From Effrenium voratum (lineage: Eukaryota > Sar > Dinophyceae > Suessiales > Symbiodiniaceae): a stretch of 64,000 nt of DNA. Positions 1 through 11,080 of this stretch are shown here, one piece after another; position 1 is the stretch's first letter; each line of letters opens with the position of its first letter. The notes under the pieces were generated by a model. That model ran no database searches, had not been told where the DNA came from, and saw only the letters and a list, made by a program, of their open reading frames with translations. The DNA is taken from positions 906,606 to 970,605 of the forward strand of contig CAUJNA010001735.1 of the NCBI GenBank assembly GCA_963377175.1, in the 5' to 3' direction. The position numbers were made by a program, and so were the translations under genes.

Positions 1-245
1 GCGCAGTGGCGAAGGCCACCGAGGAGCAGGCAGCTGCGGTGCAGAAGGCTGCCGAGACGCATGCGGCAGCCATCCAGCAGGCTGCAGAGGACCACTCTGC
101 CGCCCTGAAGGATGCCACTGAAGCGGCCGAGCCCGCCAAAACTATCGAGGAAATCGCAGAGAAAGCCGCCAAAGATGCTGTTGCAGAGGCCACCAATGTA
201 GAGACGAGCATTGAGACCCGCCGCCTGGGAGCAGTGCTGATTTGA
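1..245 (+). CDS. 3' end of a diverged paralogue of the secreted LEA-like array protein (partial)
   Basis: The reading frame enters from the left edge and stops at 243-245. It encodes an Ala/Lys/Glu-rich helix containing AKATEEQAAAV and KKAAETHAAAIQQ-type segments almost identical to the C-terminal part of the six array proteins at 27-40 kb. It then diverges (TEAAEPAKTIEEIAEKAAKD) and ends with RRLGAVLI where the array copies end with RRLTLLI. The 3' flank to about 345 also resembles the array spacer (gggcaaag, then a stretch like ctttggcatgcggatcaaa). The function is unknown, as for the array genes. It lies 27 kb from the array, so it is either the last gene of another array to the left or a dispersed older duplicate. 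The 5' part is outside the window. Confidence 0.75.
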   Translation, partial: AVAKATEEQAAAVQKAAETHAAAIQQAAEDHSAALKDATEAAEPAKTIEEIAEKAAKDAVAEATNVETSIETRRLGAVLI

Positions 246-601
246 GTATTTGAGTCAGCCATTTTTACAGCTTGGGCAAAGAACTCGACAACCAATGTGC
301 ATCAATTAGCCTTTGGCATGCGGATCAAAGGATCAGCTGGCCAAGTCATGCGACGGTGACACTTCCAAAAGTGAGTGTTTGTTTGTCCGCCAACTGCCCT
401 ATATCCTTTCGTGCCCTGCAAGCGCCTGCAAGACTGATCATGATTTCTCGTTGCTGGATATGGAGTTTGTCCTCAACCAGTCATGTTTGCAAAGCAGCTG
501 AGGACAGTCACTTACTCTATCAAAATCTGGAGCTAGGAACGGAGCCAGTCAACATCTTTCTACGAGCCTTCGCACACCGGCTTCACACTTGGACAAGACT
601 T
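246..601. other. 3' flank with array-spacer homology, then no gene seen
   Basis: Positions 246-345 align loosely with the spacer downstream of each array gene. The remainder to about 600 shows no supported gene. Confidence 0.5.
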
Positions 602-762
602 GGCGTCAGGTGTGCTCTTCGAGGTCTTTGCCGGCCCCGCCCACGCGGTCTTGTTGGCCTCGGGCACCTTGGACTCCAGCGCCTTGCTGGCGGAGTTGGC
701 CGACTCCCCGGCCCTGTCGCGGGCTCTGGCCGAGGGCCCGCTAGAAGCCATGTGCTGCACTC
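602..762. other. Exon-like GC-rich coding segment, strand uncertain
   Basis: This is an open, GC3-rich stretch. On the plus strand it reads LASGVLFEVFAGPAHAVLLA and continues Leu/Ala/Ser-rich. On the minus strand it starts with an ATG (MASSGPSARARDRAGESANS) and stays open to a possible GT donor. Both frames have the codon bias of real exons in this window, so I cannot choose a strand. No family is recognised. Confidence 0.25.
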
Positions 763-3013
763 AGAGTGGGAAGGGGCACTTCGGAAAGTGCCAAGGCTGT
801 CAAAGAAATCAACGCTCTACATGAATTATATCACTAATATAGTGCAACAAAAACAAGAAGAGTCACGAAGGGTCACAACTGCAACTTCGGATCCGGATCG
901 GTGCGATCAGGTTCGCATGTTTCGAGGCATGTGGTGCAGCCGTGGCAGCTCTTGGCTTCGGTGGTGCCCTGCTTTTCCAATGGCCAGCCCATTGTCCCGG
1001 CCTGAGCTTAAGTGGTTTGCTCGTGTCAGCGGCGAGCCCATTTCTCTGAACATTTGTTGAAGCACCACCAAACAGTTTCTTGGTTTCCTTTGCGCTTTCT
1101 TGCAAAACAATGCCCGAACAAGTTGTCTCGTTGGTGTTTCTGCGCCTTTGTGTCTCTGAAGACATCCATCCCCCCAAGTCGATCTCGACAGGTGAGCACC
1201 TTCGGCAGCTGGCAGTCGGAAGACTTTGTGCAGGAGCCAGCATTAAATGTGTTGACACCTTGCATTGAATGGAAGCCAGAATAAAACAAATGGCCGATTT
1301 TGTTTGGAAGCCGGGCTTGGATAGCAATGTTTGACATTTCGAGCCGTTCCGTAGGGTGTGTTACTGAGCACACAGAAATGGGGGGGGGGGGCGTAAGGAG
1401 CAAGGTTGATAATATCCATCGATACACCAAGTCTCCAGGCTCGCTCCGCTGGATATCTGCAAGTCCAGCAGCTCCACAAAAATACTAGGTCAGCACCTCC
1501 TTTTAGTCAGCTGGCATCGTACGAAAATGGTGGGTCTTTGGAGGGGTTCCTTCTTTTGCGCCCGGCGAAGCTCGGTTGAGCCGCCCATTGAGAGGAGCTG
1601 GGTGAATCGATCTTGAAACTGGTCCAACCCATCCCCGGCGGAGTGCTGGTCTTCTTGAATCTCGGCTTTGACAACGCGTTGCCAGAATGCGGAGCTTCAG
1701 CGCGAGTGGCTACGGCTGGCCTGTTTCATGGTACCATCGGAATGTGTGGCGTCCATTTTGGGATTGCCGCGGTTCATCAAAGGAGACATGTTCCAAGCCA
1801 CCTGCTTGGATGTGAGAAAGAAGAGAACCCGGGGTAATTTGAAGAAGATATAGATGGAGAATTCATATCTTTCCGTAGGAAGTGTTACTAATGATGAAAG
1901 GAACAAATACTATTTTATTGTTAGTGGACGTCCTGTTAGGATTATTAGAAGACAGAACATGTAGGTTGAACATACGATGAAGAAGACAACCACAAAGAAC
2001 AAATGGAAACAGAAAACGAAAGACACAGAAAACCCTGTATTTTGTTGGCTGGCTTCCAGACTTCTGAACTTCTAGATTTCAGCTCTTGGAATTGGGCTTC
2101 CGACTGGGAGAGATTTTTCCAGCTGGAACCAGGCCTTCGTACCAATCTCTGGAGCTTTGTGCTGCCCTTTGGCGCAGAGCCGGGCTTCTGGCGCGCCTCG
2201 CAGAGGCTAGCTCGGAAGTCGGGGAAGCTAAGAAAGCGAGTGAACATAGTGAGCCAAGGGAGAGGCACCTCCCTTTTTTCGAGGCACGCCCTGGCCGGCC
2301 AAGGAATTCCTGATCTTTGATTGTCTTCCATGGAGGTTTTCCAGCAGGATTTGTTCGAATTTCTTGCAGCCTGCCTAAAGTGTTTGGAGCTCAGTGGGCT
2401 AGCGCCAGCCATTCACACTAGTAACTTAGCAGTGTGCTTCCATTTGTGCCGTGCGGCCGTGCGCAACTGCTTTGCTGTATGTTGCGCGGCCCGAGACCTC
2501 GCCTTGCGGCAAGCGAAGCTCGCTTCTTGCACGTTTGGCGCGCCTGCGTTCTCTTGTTGCTTGTTCGCTCGCTGCAGTTCATTGGCGTTAAGATTGAAAG
2601 CTGCCAACCTTTGATGCTTAGCGTCGCAACATTCACATTGCATCGCATCGTATCGCATCGTGCTACCTGCACAGTTTCCCACTCCGCCCCCCCCCTGTGC
2701 TTGATGCTCATTGCACGCAAAGCCGCTCTTGAAAGCACCGCAGCAACAACCCAAAAGTGCCCGTGGCGAGCGCCTGCCCCCCAGCGTCGCCGACATCCAG
2801 CGGTCGCGCTAGCCGAATATATGAGACTGCATACACATTGTGATGCAACATATAAAGATATTTTGTAACAACATTTGTTAAACATGTATGCATATATTAT
2901 GTATAAATACAAGCTACTAATTATTAGGCTATATATTTATATATACATATCATGTACGTATGTGTATATGCTATAGTACATTTACCTTGCCTACCTTGGT
3001 GTCATTTTCGCAG
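763..3013. other. Non-coding stretch
   Basis: No gene can be supported here. It contains a run of G at about 1380-1390, a C-rich run near 2688 and an AT-rich tract of TATATA-type sequence at about 2815-2990. Short open frames in it have no codon bias or splice context. Confidence 0.5.
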
Positions 3014-3112
3014 GTGAAGACGGTGATCTTGGAGCCTCGAGGCGGCGGCCAGCTGCAAGCGGCCTGCGCCAGCTTCGTGGCCAGCGCCTTTCACACGCGA
3101 AAACTGTGGGGA
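3014..3112 (+). CDS. Single exon-like segment, unknown protein
   Basis: A plausible acceptor (cattttcgcag) is followed by a GC3-rich open segment translating as VKTVILEPRGGGQLQAACAS and on to TRKLW. No family is recognised and the neighbouring exons are not identified. It could be one exon of a gene spread over 3-6 kb, but that is inference. Confidence 0.3.
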
Positions 3113-3190
3113 TCCGTGGGGATCCGTGGGGTTTTGGGAACCGAGGTACTTGGAACCGTGGGGCTTGGAAGAACACAGTGGGTTATTTTC
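3106..3190. repeat. Short degenerate GGGGATCCGTG minisatellite
   Basis: Tandem, decaying copies of tggggatccg and ggaaccgtggggctt follow the exon-like segment. The unit is about 10-14 bp. Confidence 0.5.
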
Positions 3191-3654
3191 TCTGCCGAAA
3201 AGCCTCAAATCCATGCGCTTATTCGAATGTGAGAAGCTTCCTCTTCAACGTCGAGAAGGTTTCAGCATGGTTTCAGCCACGCTTCGGACAAAACTGGCAA
3301 AGTGCAAAGTGACATGGGTTCAGGTGTCAGAAATGGGCCCGGTGCGCTGTGCCTGGCCGTGTATCGCGGCAAGATGAGCGAAGGACCGGCAGTGGATTCG
3401 GGCGAAAGACCCCATTCGGCCTAGTCCCTCAGATACGGTTCAATGATTTCTTTATCAAAAGGAAGGGCTGGGTGAAAGTGCGAGTACGGAAGCCACTGGG
3501 ATAGAACAAAAAGTCACAGTCTTGCCACAGGACTAGACTTCGCTGACGACCTTTGCAGGGCTGTGATCTGTGTAGGCGTGCCCTACCCGCAGATGCGTCT
3601 TGCCTGAAAATACAGAAGCACTTCGATCTCAAGGCTTTTGTTCTTTGGCGGCAA

Positions 3655-3762
3655 GGAATGACGCCGTCGTGCTCGCGAAGAGGCAGTGGAATGACGCAAA
3701 GAGGGCCTCCTCCCGGGTGGGCCTGCTGTCCGGCGTCTTGGCGTCAAACTCCAGCTGCAAAA
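3655..3762 (-). CDS. Exon-like segment, unknown protein, strand tentative
   Basis: Read on the minus strand, a pyrimidine-rich acceptor (ttgtttctttttgcag) precedes a GC3-rich frame beginning LEFDAKTPDSRPTREEALFA. The plus-strand frame over the same bases (NDAVVLAKRQWNDAKRASSR) is also open. I prefer minus because of the acceptor. No domain is recognised. Downstream at 3780-3890 is a TATATA microsatellite. Confidence 0.25.
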
Positions 3763-4009
3763 AGAAACAATTGTCCAATTTATTTGGGGGTCCCACTACT
3801 TGGGTTGATTGGGATTATAGTTTAACGCCTATAGTACATATGTATACATATATATATATATACATATATGTAATATACGGTGCCTACAAATAAATACGTG
3901 GAGGGCGGTCGGTTGTGAAAAGTGTCAAGGCGGGCTCGGGACGTGGCCATCAGAGGTAGTATAAAGAGCAAGTTGTTCTTGGCTCCGCTTGTTTACCTCT
4001 CCAACTTAG

Positions 4010-4295
4010 GACTTTGAGGTTTCGAGGCTCTCCAAGTTTTGAAGGCTCTCCAAACTTGAAGGGTGAGGCCTGGTATCACGCCCCGGCCTTCAGACTCTCA
4101 GGCCCCATCAGGCACCTCCCCGTTCATGTTCGAGCCCTCAGGCACCTCCAGCCTCATTTCAAGGGTCCAAGTCTCAATCTCGGATACATTCAGGGTCCAA
4201 GCCTCCAGATTTCAAGGGCCCAAGTTTCAATTCCTCAGGCCCTGCGGCCCTGCATTCCCTCCAGATTTCAAAGATTTCAAATGTCCAGATGGCAG
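4010..4295. repeat. Degenerate pyrimidine/AAG minisatellite
   Basis: Phrases such as ttcaagggtccaagt, tctccaaacttgaagg and caggccccatcaggcacctcc recur in decayed form with a period of roughly 20-30 bp. The segment is open in one frame only because of the repeat. No gene is called. Confidence 0.45.
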
Positions 4296-4910
4296 TCTAG
4301 GCTGTTGAGATCTGTTGAGTTTGTGCCGGCGGCGCTGCGCTCCAGCTCTCGGGGTTGCATGTGGGTTGCGTTCCTAAGTGGGCCTTCTGAAACCTCTGAG
4401 GTAGTCAAAAGATGTCTATTCGTTCGGGATGTTTGTGGGCTTCAAGGAGGTAGTATCAAATATGTGTACTATTTAAGGATCCGTGTGTTTAAATGTGGGC
4501 GCCGCAGTTTTGTTTATACTATACATATATACCTTTGTGGCCAATTAAGCAGAACCAGAAGTCATCGGTGTTGGGCGCTGCTTTGCTCATTTGAAAGGAA
4601 CAGACACCCAATTTTTAAGGGTCGGAGGCTGAAGTGATTTTAGATTGAAGCCAAGTGTCATTTTCAGCCCGTCCGACGTGCCTTCGATGCCACAGTCGAG
4701 CGGCGCGTTTGGACTGAGGAGACCAGTGGTACGAGCTGCAGGCACACCGAGCTGTGAACCAGGCGCTTTTGTTTGGATCAAGAAGAGAGCCCTCCATGTG
4801 GTTGTATCCTAGACAAGGGCACCCATGTTTTTTGTTGATTTTTTTCGCCCCCTGTTTTTGCTGGCTCTGAGCCTCTGATTTGTTTTGGTGGTTTGAAGAA
4901 TGCCGCTTTG

Positions 4911-5497
4911 GATTCAAGGGATAAGCTTGCATGCCGAAAGGCCTTGGGCCGGCTGCTGCGGCACAGCCGCGACTATGGCGCCTTGCTGCTTGGACAGAGT
5001 CTTCCGGGTCAACAAGTTGGTAGTCATAGATGCTGCGGCCGTCGAATATCAAGAACCTACTCCCTCTTCAATGGGCAGAGCCCTTGATGTGTCACCAGTT
5101 TTTGGGCACTCACTTGCCCCATTGGGATTGCCAAAGCCAGACTTGTCAGCAAACAGAGTCCCCTGGAAGGTCGGTACCTGGTTTGGTTTCCTCTATTTCT
5201 TGTCTTCCGGGCCTTTGGCTAAAGGAGGCTATCTCCAAACGGGCGCGGGACTGTGGCCCGGAACCCTTGGATCAATGCGAAAGGAAGGAAACTGCAACAA
5301 GGAAAGAGCAAAGACTTCTGACCAAATCCAGCTCGCCAGTTGGGCGAAATTTTCTGCAGGTCCACTTCAACTTGTCCTTCGGTCATTCGAGGCTGCTGCT
5401 GGACGCCCGATGGGCTCAGCACGGCAGCAAGGCCAGAAACCTGCGGCGCCAGCTCAGCAGCTGGCTGCGGCATCATGTCCGAGAGCCCCTCTCCCAG
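4911..5497 (+). CDS. Two exons of an unidentified plus-strand gene
   Basis: Exon-like segment 1 (about 4911-5025) reads DKLACRKALGRLLRHSRDYG and continues ALLLGQSLPGQQ before a possible splice site. Segment 2 starts after a good acceptor (gaaattttctgcag, about 5357) and reads VHFNLSFGHSRLLLDARWAQ, continuing to REPL. It ends either at a stop codon (5498-5500) or at a consensus donor GTAAGC two bases earlier. GC3 is high in both. The composition (R, L, H, W) suggests a folded domain, but I recognise no family. Whether the two segments belong to one gene is inferred from order and strand only. Confidence 0.4.
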
Positions 5498-5554
5498 TAA
5501 GCAAAGCCTGGATAAATTGGAGGGGGGACCGGCACTAAGGTGCGGCGATCTCAA

Positions 5555-6140
5555 TTTTGGGAACCTGCCTTTGAGAAGGTTGTGAGTGCGACTCAGGTTG
5601 GGACCTGGTGCAGCCCCCGTTCACAAGGGGCCTGAACGGGGGGAGTGTCCTTTTGAGTTGCAACTCCCTTGCGAAAGAACTCCTGTGATAGGTGATGGGG
5701 ACGGAGTGATGGTGATGGTGTGCTGATGACATTCTACCGTTCCCATTCAAGGCCCTCGCGATGCCATCTCGTTCGACCCTGGAACTGTAGAACTCATATT
5801 CGCCCTTTCAAAAGAATCCCAATGGAAGCTCGCTTTGCTACATCGCCGCAGAGATAATGCTGACAACCTTCCAAAAAGCTATGGGCTCACCTTTCTTGAG
5901 TTGATACAGTACCCTTGTTTGCGTCGCTGAACAAGGGCCACCAATGCTGTAAGAGTTCCAACCAGGGTGTCGACAAACTCTGGCGTAGCCAGTTGGACCC
6001 TGTTTCAAACATTTTGAAGCCCAAGGGACACAGATCTCTTCATATCTCTTCAGTTGGCGGACTTGGGAAGATTGGGGACAACGTGAAGTTCAGAGTTCGG
6101 GCTCCACTGAAGTGACCCATCGGCGGAAATTTGCGCTCAG
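5555..6140. other. Non-coding stretch
   Basis: No supported gene. A short atggtgatggtgtgctgatg run near 5700-5725 is the only repeat-like feature. Confidence 0.4.
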
Positions 6141-6144
6141 GTCC

Positions 6145-6512
6145 CCTGGGGACGTGTGCGGGCGACTGCGGCAGCACTTCGAGGAAGCCCAGAGGCTATG
6201 GCTTGTAGCAAAAGAGGGCAAGGGGAAGGAGATAGAAGCTGAAGGGCCGGAAGCAGGGAAGACAGAACGAAACCAGAAAGACAAGCCAGCAAGAACACGT
6301 GGCGTGAAACAGAGGGACAGAGGGAGCAAAGATACACAGCAAAAGGAGGCTTTTCCAACAAGCCCGACTCCTTTCCCTGGGCTAGGCTCCTTGCCCCGGC
6401 CGTCGCCGAAGCGGAGCCGCAGCTTCCGCGGAAGCGGCGCTTGGTGGAGCTGCTGCGGGGCTGTTCGCCGGCGAAAGGCGGGAAGACAACGCCCGCTCTG
6501 AGTCGGCGTTGA
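6145..6512 (+). CDS. Two exon-like segments, unknown protein
   Basis: At about 6142-6205, after tttgcgctcag, the frame reads SPGDVCGRLRQHFEEAQRLW. At about 6398-6512 another GC3-rich frame reads AVAEAEPQLPRKRRLVELLR and continues GCSPAKGGKTTPAL to a stop. Between them is purine-rich intron-like DNA. No domain is recognised. Confidence 0.3.
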
Positions 6513-7221
6513 CCCAAAGAACCACGCTGGTCGGGGATTCCTCTCACGGTTTGGAGATTTGGGGCGCTGCTCTCTGGGATTTAGAGCCGAGCTCGCAACA
6601 AATGCTGTCAACGCTGCGCCCCTACACAAAGAAGCATTCCGTCACAGCGTGCCAAAGATTTCGGCATGAACCTTCATTGCATAGGTTTCCCAATGCAGCC
6701 GATGATCGCGGCGCTTAGTTGAGCGCAATGGTTTTTTGGTGGGCGATTGGGGAGTCACGGCCTCGCTGGTTCAGCGACTTCGGCATCATAGAAGCTCTGC
6801 CTCACTCCTCAATCAGCTCCAGTTTGATCCGAAGCTTAGCAGCGTTGCTAGACCTGGCATGGATTCCAAGGCAAACTGAGACGCAGAGATTAGGGGGGAT
6901 GAACTGAGAGATATGGCTCAGAGTCCGTACTGAAAAAACGGATAGAGCGGCAGTCGCTCAAATTGAATGTGAAATCCGAGCCAGTTAATTCAACACAGGT
7001 GAGAGGATGAGCTGCATCGCTGCTTTAGAATTAAAGCATGCGTGTGCAGTCTCTCGAATTAAAGCGGCCTTGACATCTCTGCGAGAGCAAGGAAAAGGCC
7101 TCACCAACGAGGGGGATGGGACACGTACCAAAGGGCGAGGTAACTGGGCTCGTGAATCATGATTAAGGTGAGCTTGCAACGTGCTCAGAAGGGAAGCTGG
7201 CTTTCCAGATCAAAAGCCAAG
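6513..7221. other. Non-coding stretch
   Basis: No gene can be supported. A small open frame near 6785-6875 has no splice context. Confidence 0.35.
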
Positions 7222-9576
7222 GTCATGTCCTCGTCTGCAGCTGGCGCTCTCAGCGGGCTGCTTGCAAAGGCGCCAGCGGCCAGGCGCGCGACGGGTGGCC
7301 GAGGTTTGACTGCTGCTTTTGCTTTGAGTTGTGGCAAGCAAGTGAGCGAGCAACATACATGTGCAGACTGCGACATGAGATTTCTCGCTAGGCCTGATGG
7401 TGAGGAGGCAAGGGTTCGGACAGCATGCCAGATTACCACATGGCCAGAAATGGAGTTGGGGCACGTCGCCGCATGCAAGCTAGAGAGAAGGTGGAATGAG
7501 TTTTGCACTGGAAGGCAAGTTCCAGCCCCGACCCAGCCACGGCTTCTAGCGTCATCGCCCCAGCAATGTCGCATTTTCTGCGTTTTGACCCGCAGACTAT
7601 GGCAGAATGCTATGACCATGCAGGACCATGCAAGGAGCATGCAAGAATCATGCAATAATCTTTCAGGCGCCGCAGCCAAAGCGATCGCGGGAGACTCAAG
7701 GGTTGACACGGAGCATGGGTTGAAGTAGACTGTCAGGATGAGCCAAAGTTAGGCTGGAAGTGTTGAACTGTCAGTGTCCAGGGCAGCTGCCAAATCGGTG
7801 CTGAATCAATCCACCGCTGTGGCCTCAGATGCAAATGAGAGAAAGGAGGGTGGGGGAAGAGCTGGCAGCGATCGCAAGATTCTCTTGGCATGCTGGGAAA
7901 GTGAATCTGTGCCATAAATAAATGCCTTCTTCTGATTTTCAACAGATTTGATGCCTGCACAACATGTGTTGTCTCATCCGAGGTAATGTCCTCGTCTGCA
8001 GCCGGCGCGCTCAGCGGGCTGCTTGCAAAGGCGCCAGCGGCCAGGCGCGCGTCGGGAGTGGCCGAGGTTTGACTGCTGCTTTTGCTTTCACTTGTGGCAA
8101 GCAAGTGAGCGAGCAGCACAGATGTGCAGACTGCGACATGAGATTTCTCGCTAGGCCTGATGGTGAGGAGGCAAGGGTTCGGACAGCATGCCAGATTACC
8201 ACATGGCCAGAAATGGAGTTGGGGCACGTCGCCGCATGCAAGCTAGAGAGAAGGTGGAATGAGTTTTGCACTGGAAGGCAAGTTCCAGCCCCGACCCAGC
8301 CACGGCTTCTAGCGTCATCGCCCCAGCAATGTCGCATTTTCTGCGTTTTGACCCGCAGACTATGGCAGAATGCTATGACCATGCAGGACCATGCAAGGAG
8401 CATGCAAGAATCATGCAAGAATCTTTCAGGCGCCGCAGCCAAAGCGATCGCGGGAGACTCAAGGGTTGACACGGAGCATGGGTTGAAGTAGACTGTCAGG
8501 ATGAGACAAAGTTAGGCTGGAAGTCTTGAACTGTCAGTGTCCAGGGCAGCTGCCAAATCGGTGCTGAATCAATCCACCGCTGTGGCCTCAGATGCAAATG
8601 AGAGAAAGGAGGGTGGGGGAAGAGCTGGCAGCGATCGCAAGATTCTCTCTTGGCATGCTGGGAAAGTGAATCTGTGCCATAAATAAATGCCTTCTTCTGA
8701 TTTTCAACAGATTTGATGCCTGCACAACATGTGTTGTCTCATCCGAGGTAATGTCCTCGTCTGCAGCCGGCGCGCTCAGCGGGCTGCTTGCAAAGGCGCC
8801 AGCGGCCAGGCGCGCGTTGGGAGTGGCCGAGGTTTGACTGCTGCTTTTGCTTTCACTTGTGGCAAGCAAGTGAGCGAGCAGCACAGATGTGCAGACTGCG
8901 ACATGAGATGTCTCGCTAGGCCTGATGGTGAGGAGGCAAGGGTTCGGACAGCATGCCAGATTACCACATGGCCAGAAATGGAGTTGGGGCACGTCGCCGC
9001 ATGCAAGCTAGAGAGAAGGTGGAATGAGTTTTGCACTGGAAGGCAAGTTCCAGCCCCGACCCAGCCACGGCTTCTAGCGTCATCGCCCCAGCAATGTCGC
9101 ATTTTCTGCGTTTTGACCCGCAGACTATGGCAGAATGCTATGACCATGCAGGACCATGCAAGGAGCATGCAAGAATCATGCAAGAATCTTTCAGGCGCCG
9201 CAGCCAAAGCGATCGCGGGAGACTCAAGGGTTGACACGGAGCATGGGTTGAAGTAGACTGTCAGGATGAGACAAAGTTAGGCTGGAAGTCTTGAACTGTC
9301 AGTGTCCAGGGCAGCTGCCAAATCGGTGCTGAATCAATCCACCGCTGTGGCCTCAGATGCAAATGAGAGAAAGGAGGGTGGGGGAAGAGCTGGTAGCGAT
9401 CGCAAGATTCTCTTGGCATGCTGGGAAAGTGAATCTGTGCCATAAATAAATGCCTTCTTCTGATTTTCAACAGATTTGATGCCTGCACAACATGTGTTGT
9501 CTCATCCGAGGTAATGTCCTCGTCTGCAGCCGGCGCGCTCAGCGGGCTGCTTGCAAAGGCGCCAGCGGCCAGGCGC
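7222..9576. repeat. Tandem repeat, three full copies of about 763 bp plus a partial fourth
   Basis: The motif atgtcctcgtctgcag occurs at 7225, 7986, 8751 and 9514, so units are 761, 765 and 763 bp. Copies 2 and 3 differ at only a few positions. Copy 1 differs at its left edge (junction near 7222) and copy 4 breaks off near 9576. Each unit contains the open segment MSSSAAGALSGLLAKAPAAR, an internal catgcaagaatcatgcaag mini-repeat and a stretch open on both strands. Each also has a possible acceptor (gattttcaacag) and donor (ccgaggtaatg), so it may be a duplicated exon-intron block. The antisense frame (RLAAGAFASSPLSAPAADED) is equally open, so no strand is assigned. Confidence 0.85.
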
Positions 9577-10849
9577 AAGCCGACTGGCATGGCCGGTGTG
9601 GTTCATCCAAGTTTCCGCCATCCAGTAGATGTGCTCGTTTTGTTGCCCCATGTCCATGATGGGAACCGCGTGTGTTTTTGCTGCTCAAGGGGTTGTCTGC
9701 AAGGACATGAATTAGAACAGCTTTTTGGTGGCCCAGATTCCCTTTGCACTTCCCCACCAACAGCAAGCAAGTAACCTCCCTTTTCCAAACGGAAGGGGTC
9801 TTCCAAGGCTTGTGCATGTCTGGAAGGGTGCCAGGGTTGGCAAAACATGACCAAGTGACCCAAGGCGGTTGGTTTAAAGCAGCAACACCCCGCAGTTGTG
9901 CTTGTTTTGCTTCAGGCTGGGGTGGGCCTCAATCGACGGCCAGGCCGGACGAGGCCAGCGCCAGTACCCAGGCGGGCGTTTTCCCCGAAAACGTCACGCC
10001 TCCCGGGCAGACCACCCCAAGTTTAGTGCCCCTTGTGTTGGGAATTGGGGAGTCTCTTGTATGATGGCTTTCGCGTCCAGTGCCTTCTAAAAGCATCCAG
10101 GGAAAAGCTTGGATCCTCAGGATTGCCAAAGCTCAAATTCGGGGACCTCCCAAAAAAGACAATGAAGCGCTTCTTGGCATGTCCCTTTGCGCGGGAGAGT
10201 GGCTTAGAGACCGTGCACGCATGTACGCATGTTGGCTCTGTCTCAAAGTGCCAGAAGTATTTTATTTGTTTTTTGCGCTTTGGTCTCCCTTGTAAACATC
10301 CAAATTCATTTGGAGCCTTGAATGCATAAACTCGAATGCCGAATCACAAGGTAAGGTGCAGAATTCCTAATCCCTCGACTTGTGCTTTGTCATTCCACGC
10401 TGCTTCTGTTTGGGTGGGGCATGACACACATTCGCATAGTAGCCATGGTGCTGTGATGAAGCGGCGCCTGGATCACGGCGCGGAGGCACGAGCGAAATCG
10501 CCATGTTCAATCGTCGCAGTTAGAAACTGGGGGTGTATGGTCTGGGGCATGACTGCATTTTCTCCCTCGCTATGAGCACTACTAGTGGGCGTGGAAGAAG
10601 AGTCGGCGGTCCAATCGCCCTGCCTCCGAACTTGCGCAAACGGGGGCTCTTCTTTCGAACGTGCATACTCTCTGCCGTGTAAGATTGAGCACGCGTGCAA
10701 ACGGCATACATCTAGATGCAGATGGTGTTACGATGCGAGGAAGAGCTTGCTGTTCCGTTGGCAAAGCAACACACTGTGGACATGACTTACCCTGCTGGGT
10801 CCCATGCCCTGTGAATGGGTTTTGCATTGTCTCCCTTTGTGTTGTGTGC
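9577..10849. other. Mostly non-coding, one exon-like segment
   Basis: At about 9916-10020 a GC-rich plus-strand frame after ttcag reads ARPDEASASTQAGVFPENVT. The antisense frame is also open. Nothing else can be supported. Confidence 0.25.
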
Positions 10850-11080
10850 TAAGGTTGGTTTAGGTATGGTTTAGGGCTGGTTTGGGGCGGGTCTAGGGAT
10901 GGTTTGAGGATGGCTTATTGTGGTTTTAGGGATGGTTTAGGATTGGGTTGGGTTTGTCCAGGGTTGATTTAGGGTTGGTTTAGGAAAGGTTTAGAGCGGG
11001 ATTTGAGACGATTTAAGGATGGCGTAGAGTTGGTTTGTTTGGTTTCGGGTTGCTTTTGGGTGGGGTTCAGGGACTTTTCA
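10850..11080. repeat. Degenerate telomere-like G/T-rich tract
   Basis: About 20 decayed copies of a unit like ggtttagggatggttt fill this stretch, with exact TTTAGGG occurring at least three times. TTTAGGG is the plant and dinoflagellate telomere repeat. Here the spacing is irregular (about 10-13 bp), so this is an interstitial or convergent tract rather than a telomere end. Confidence 0.6.
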
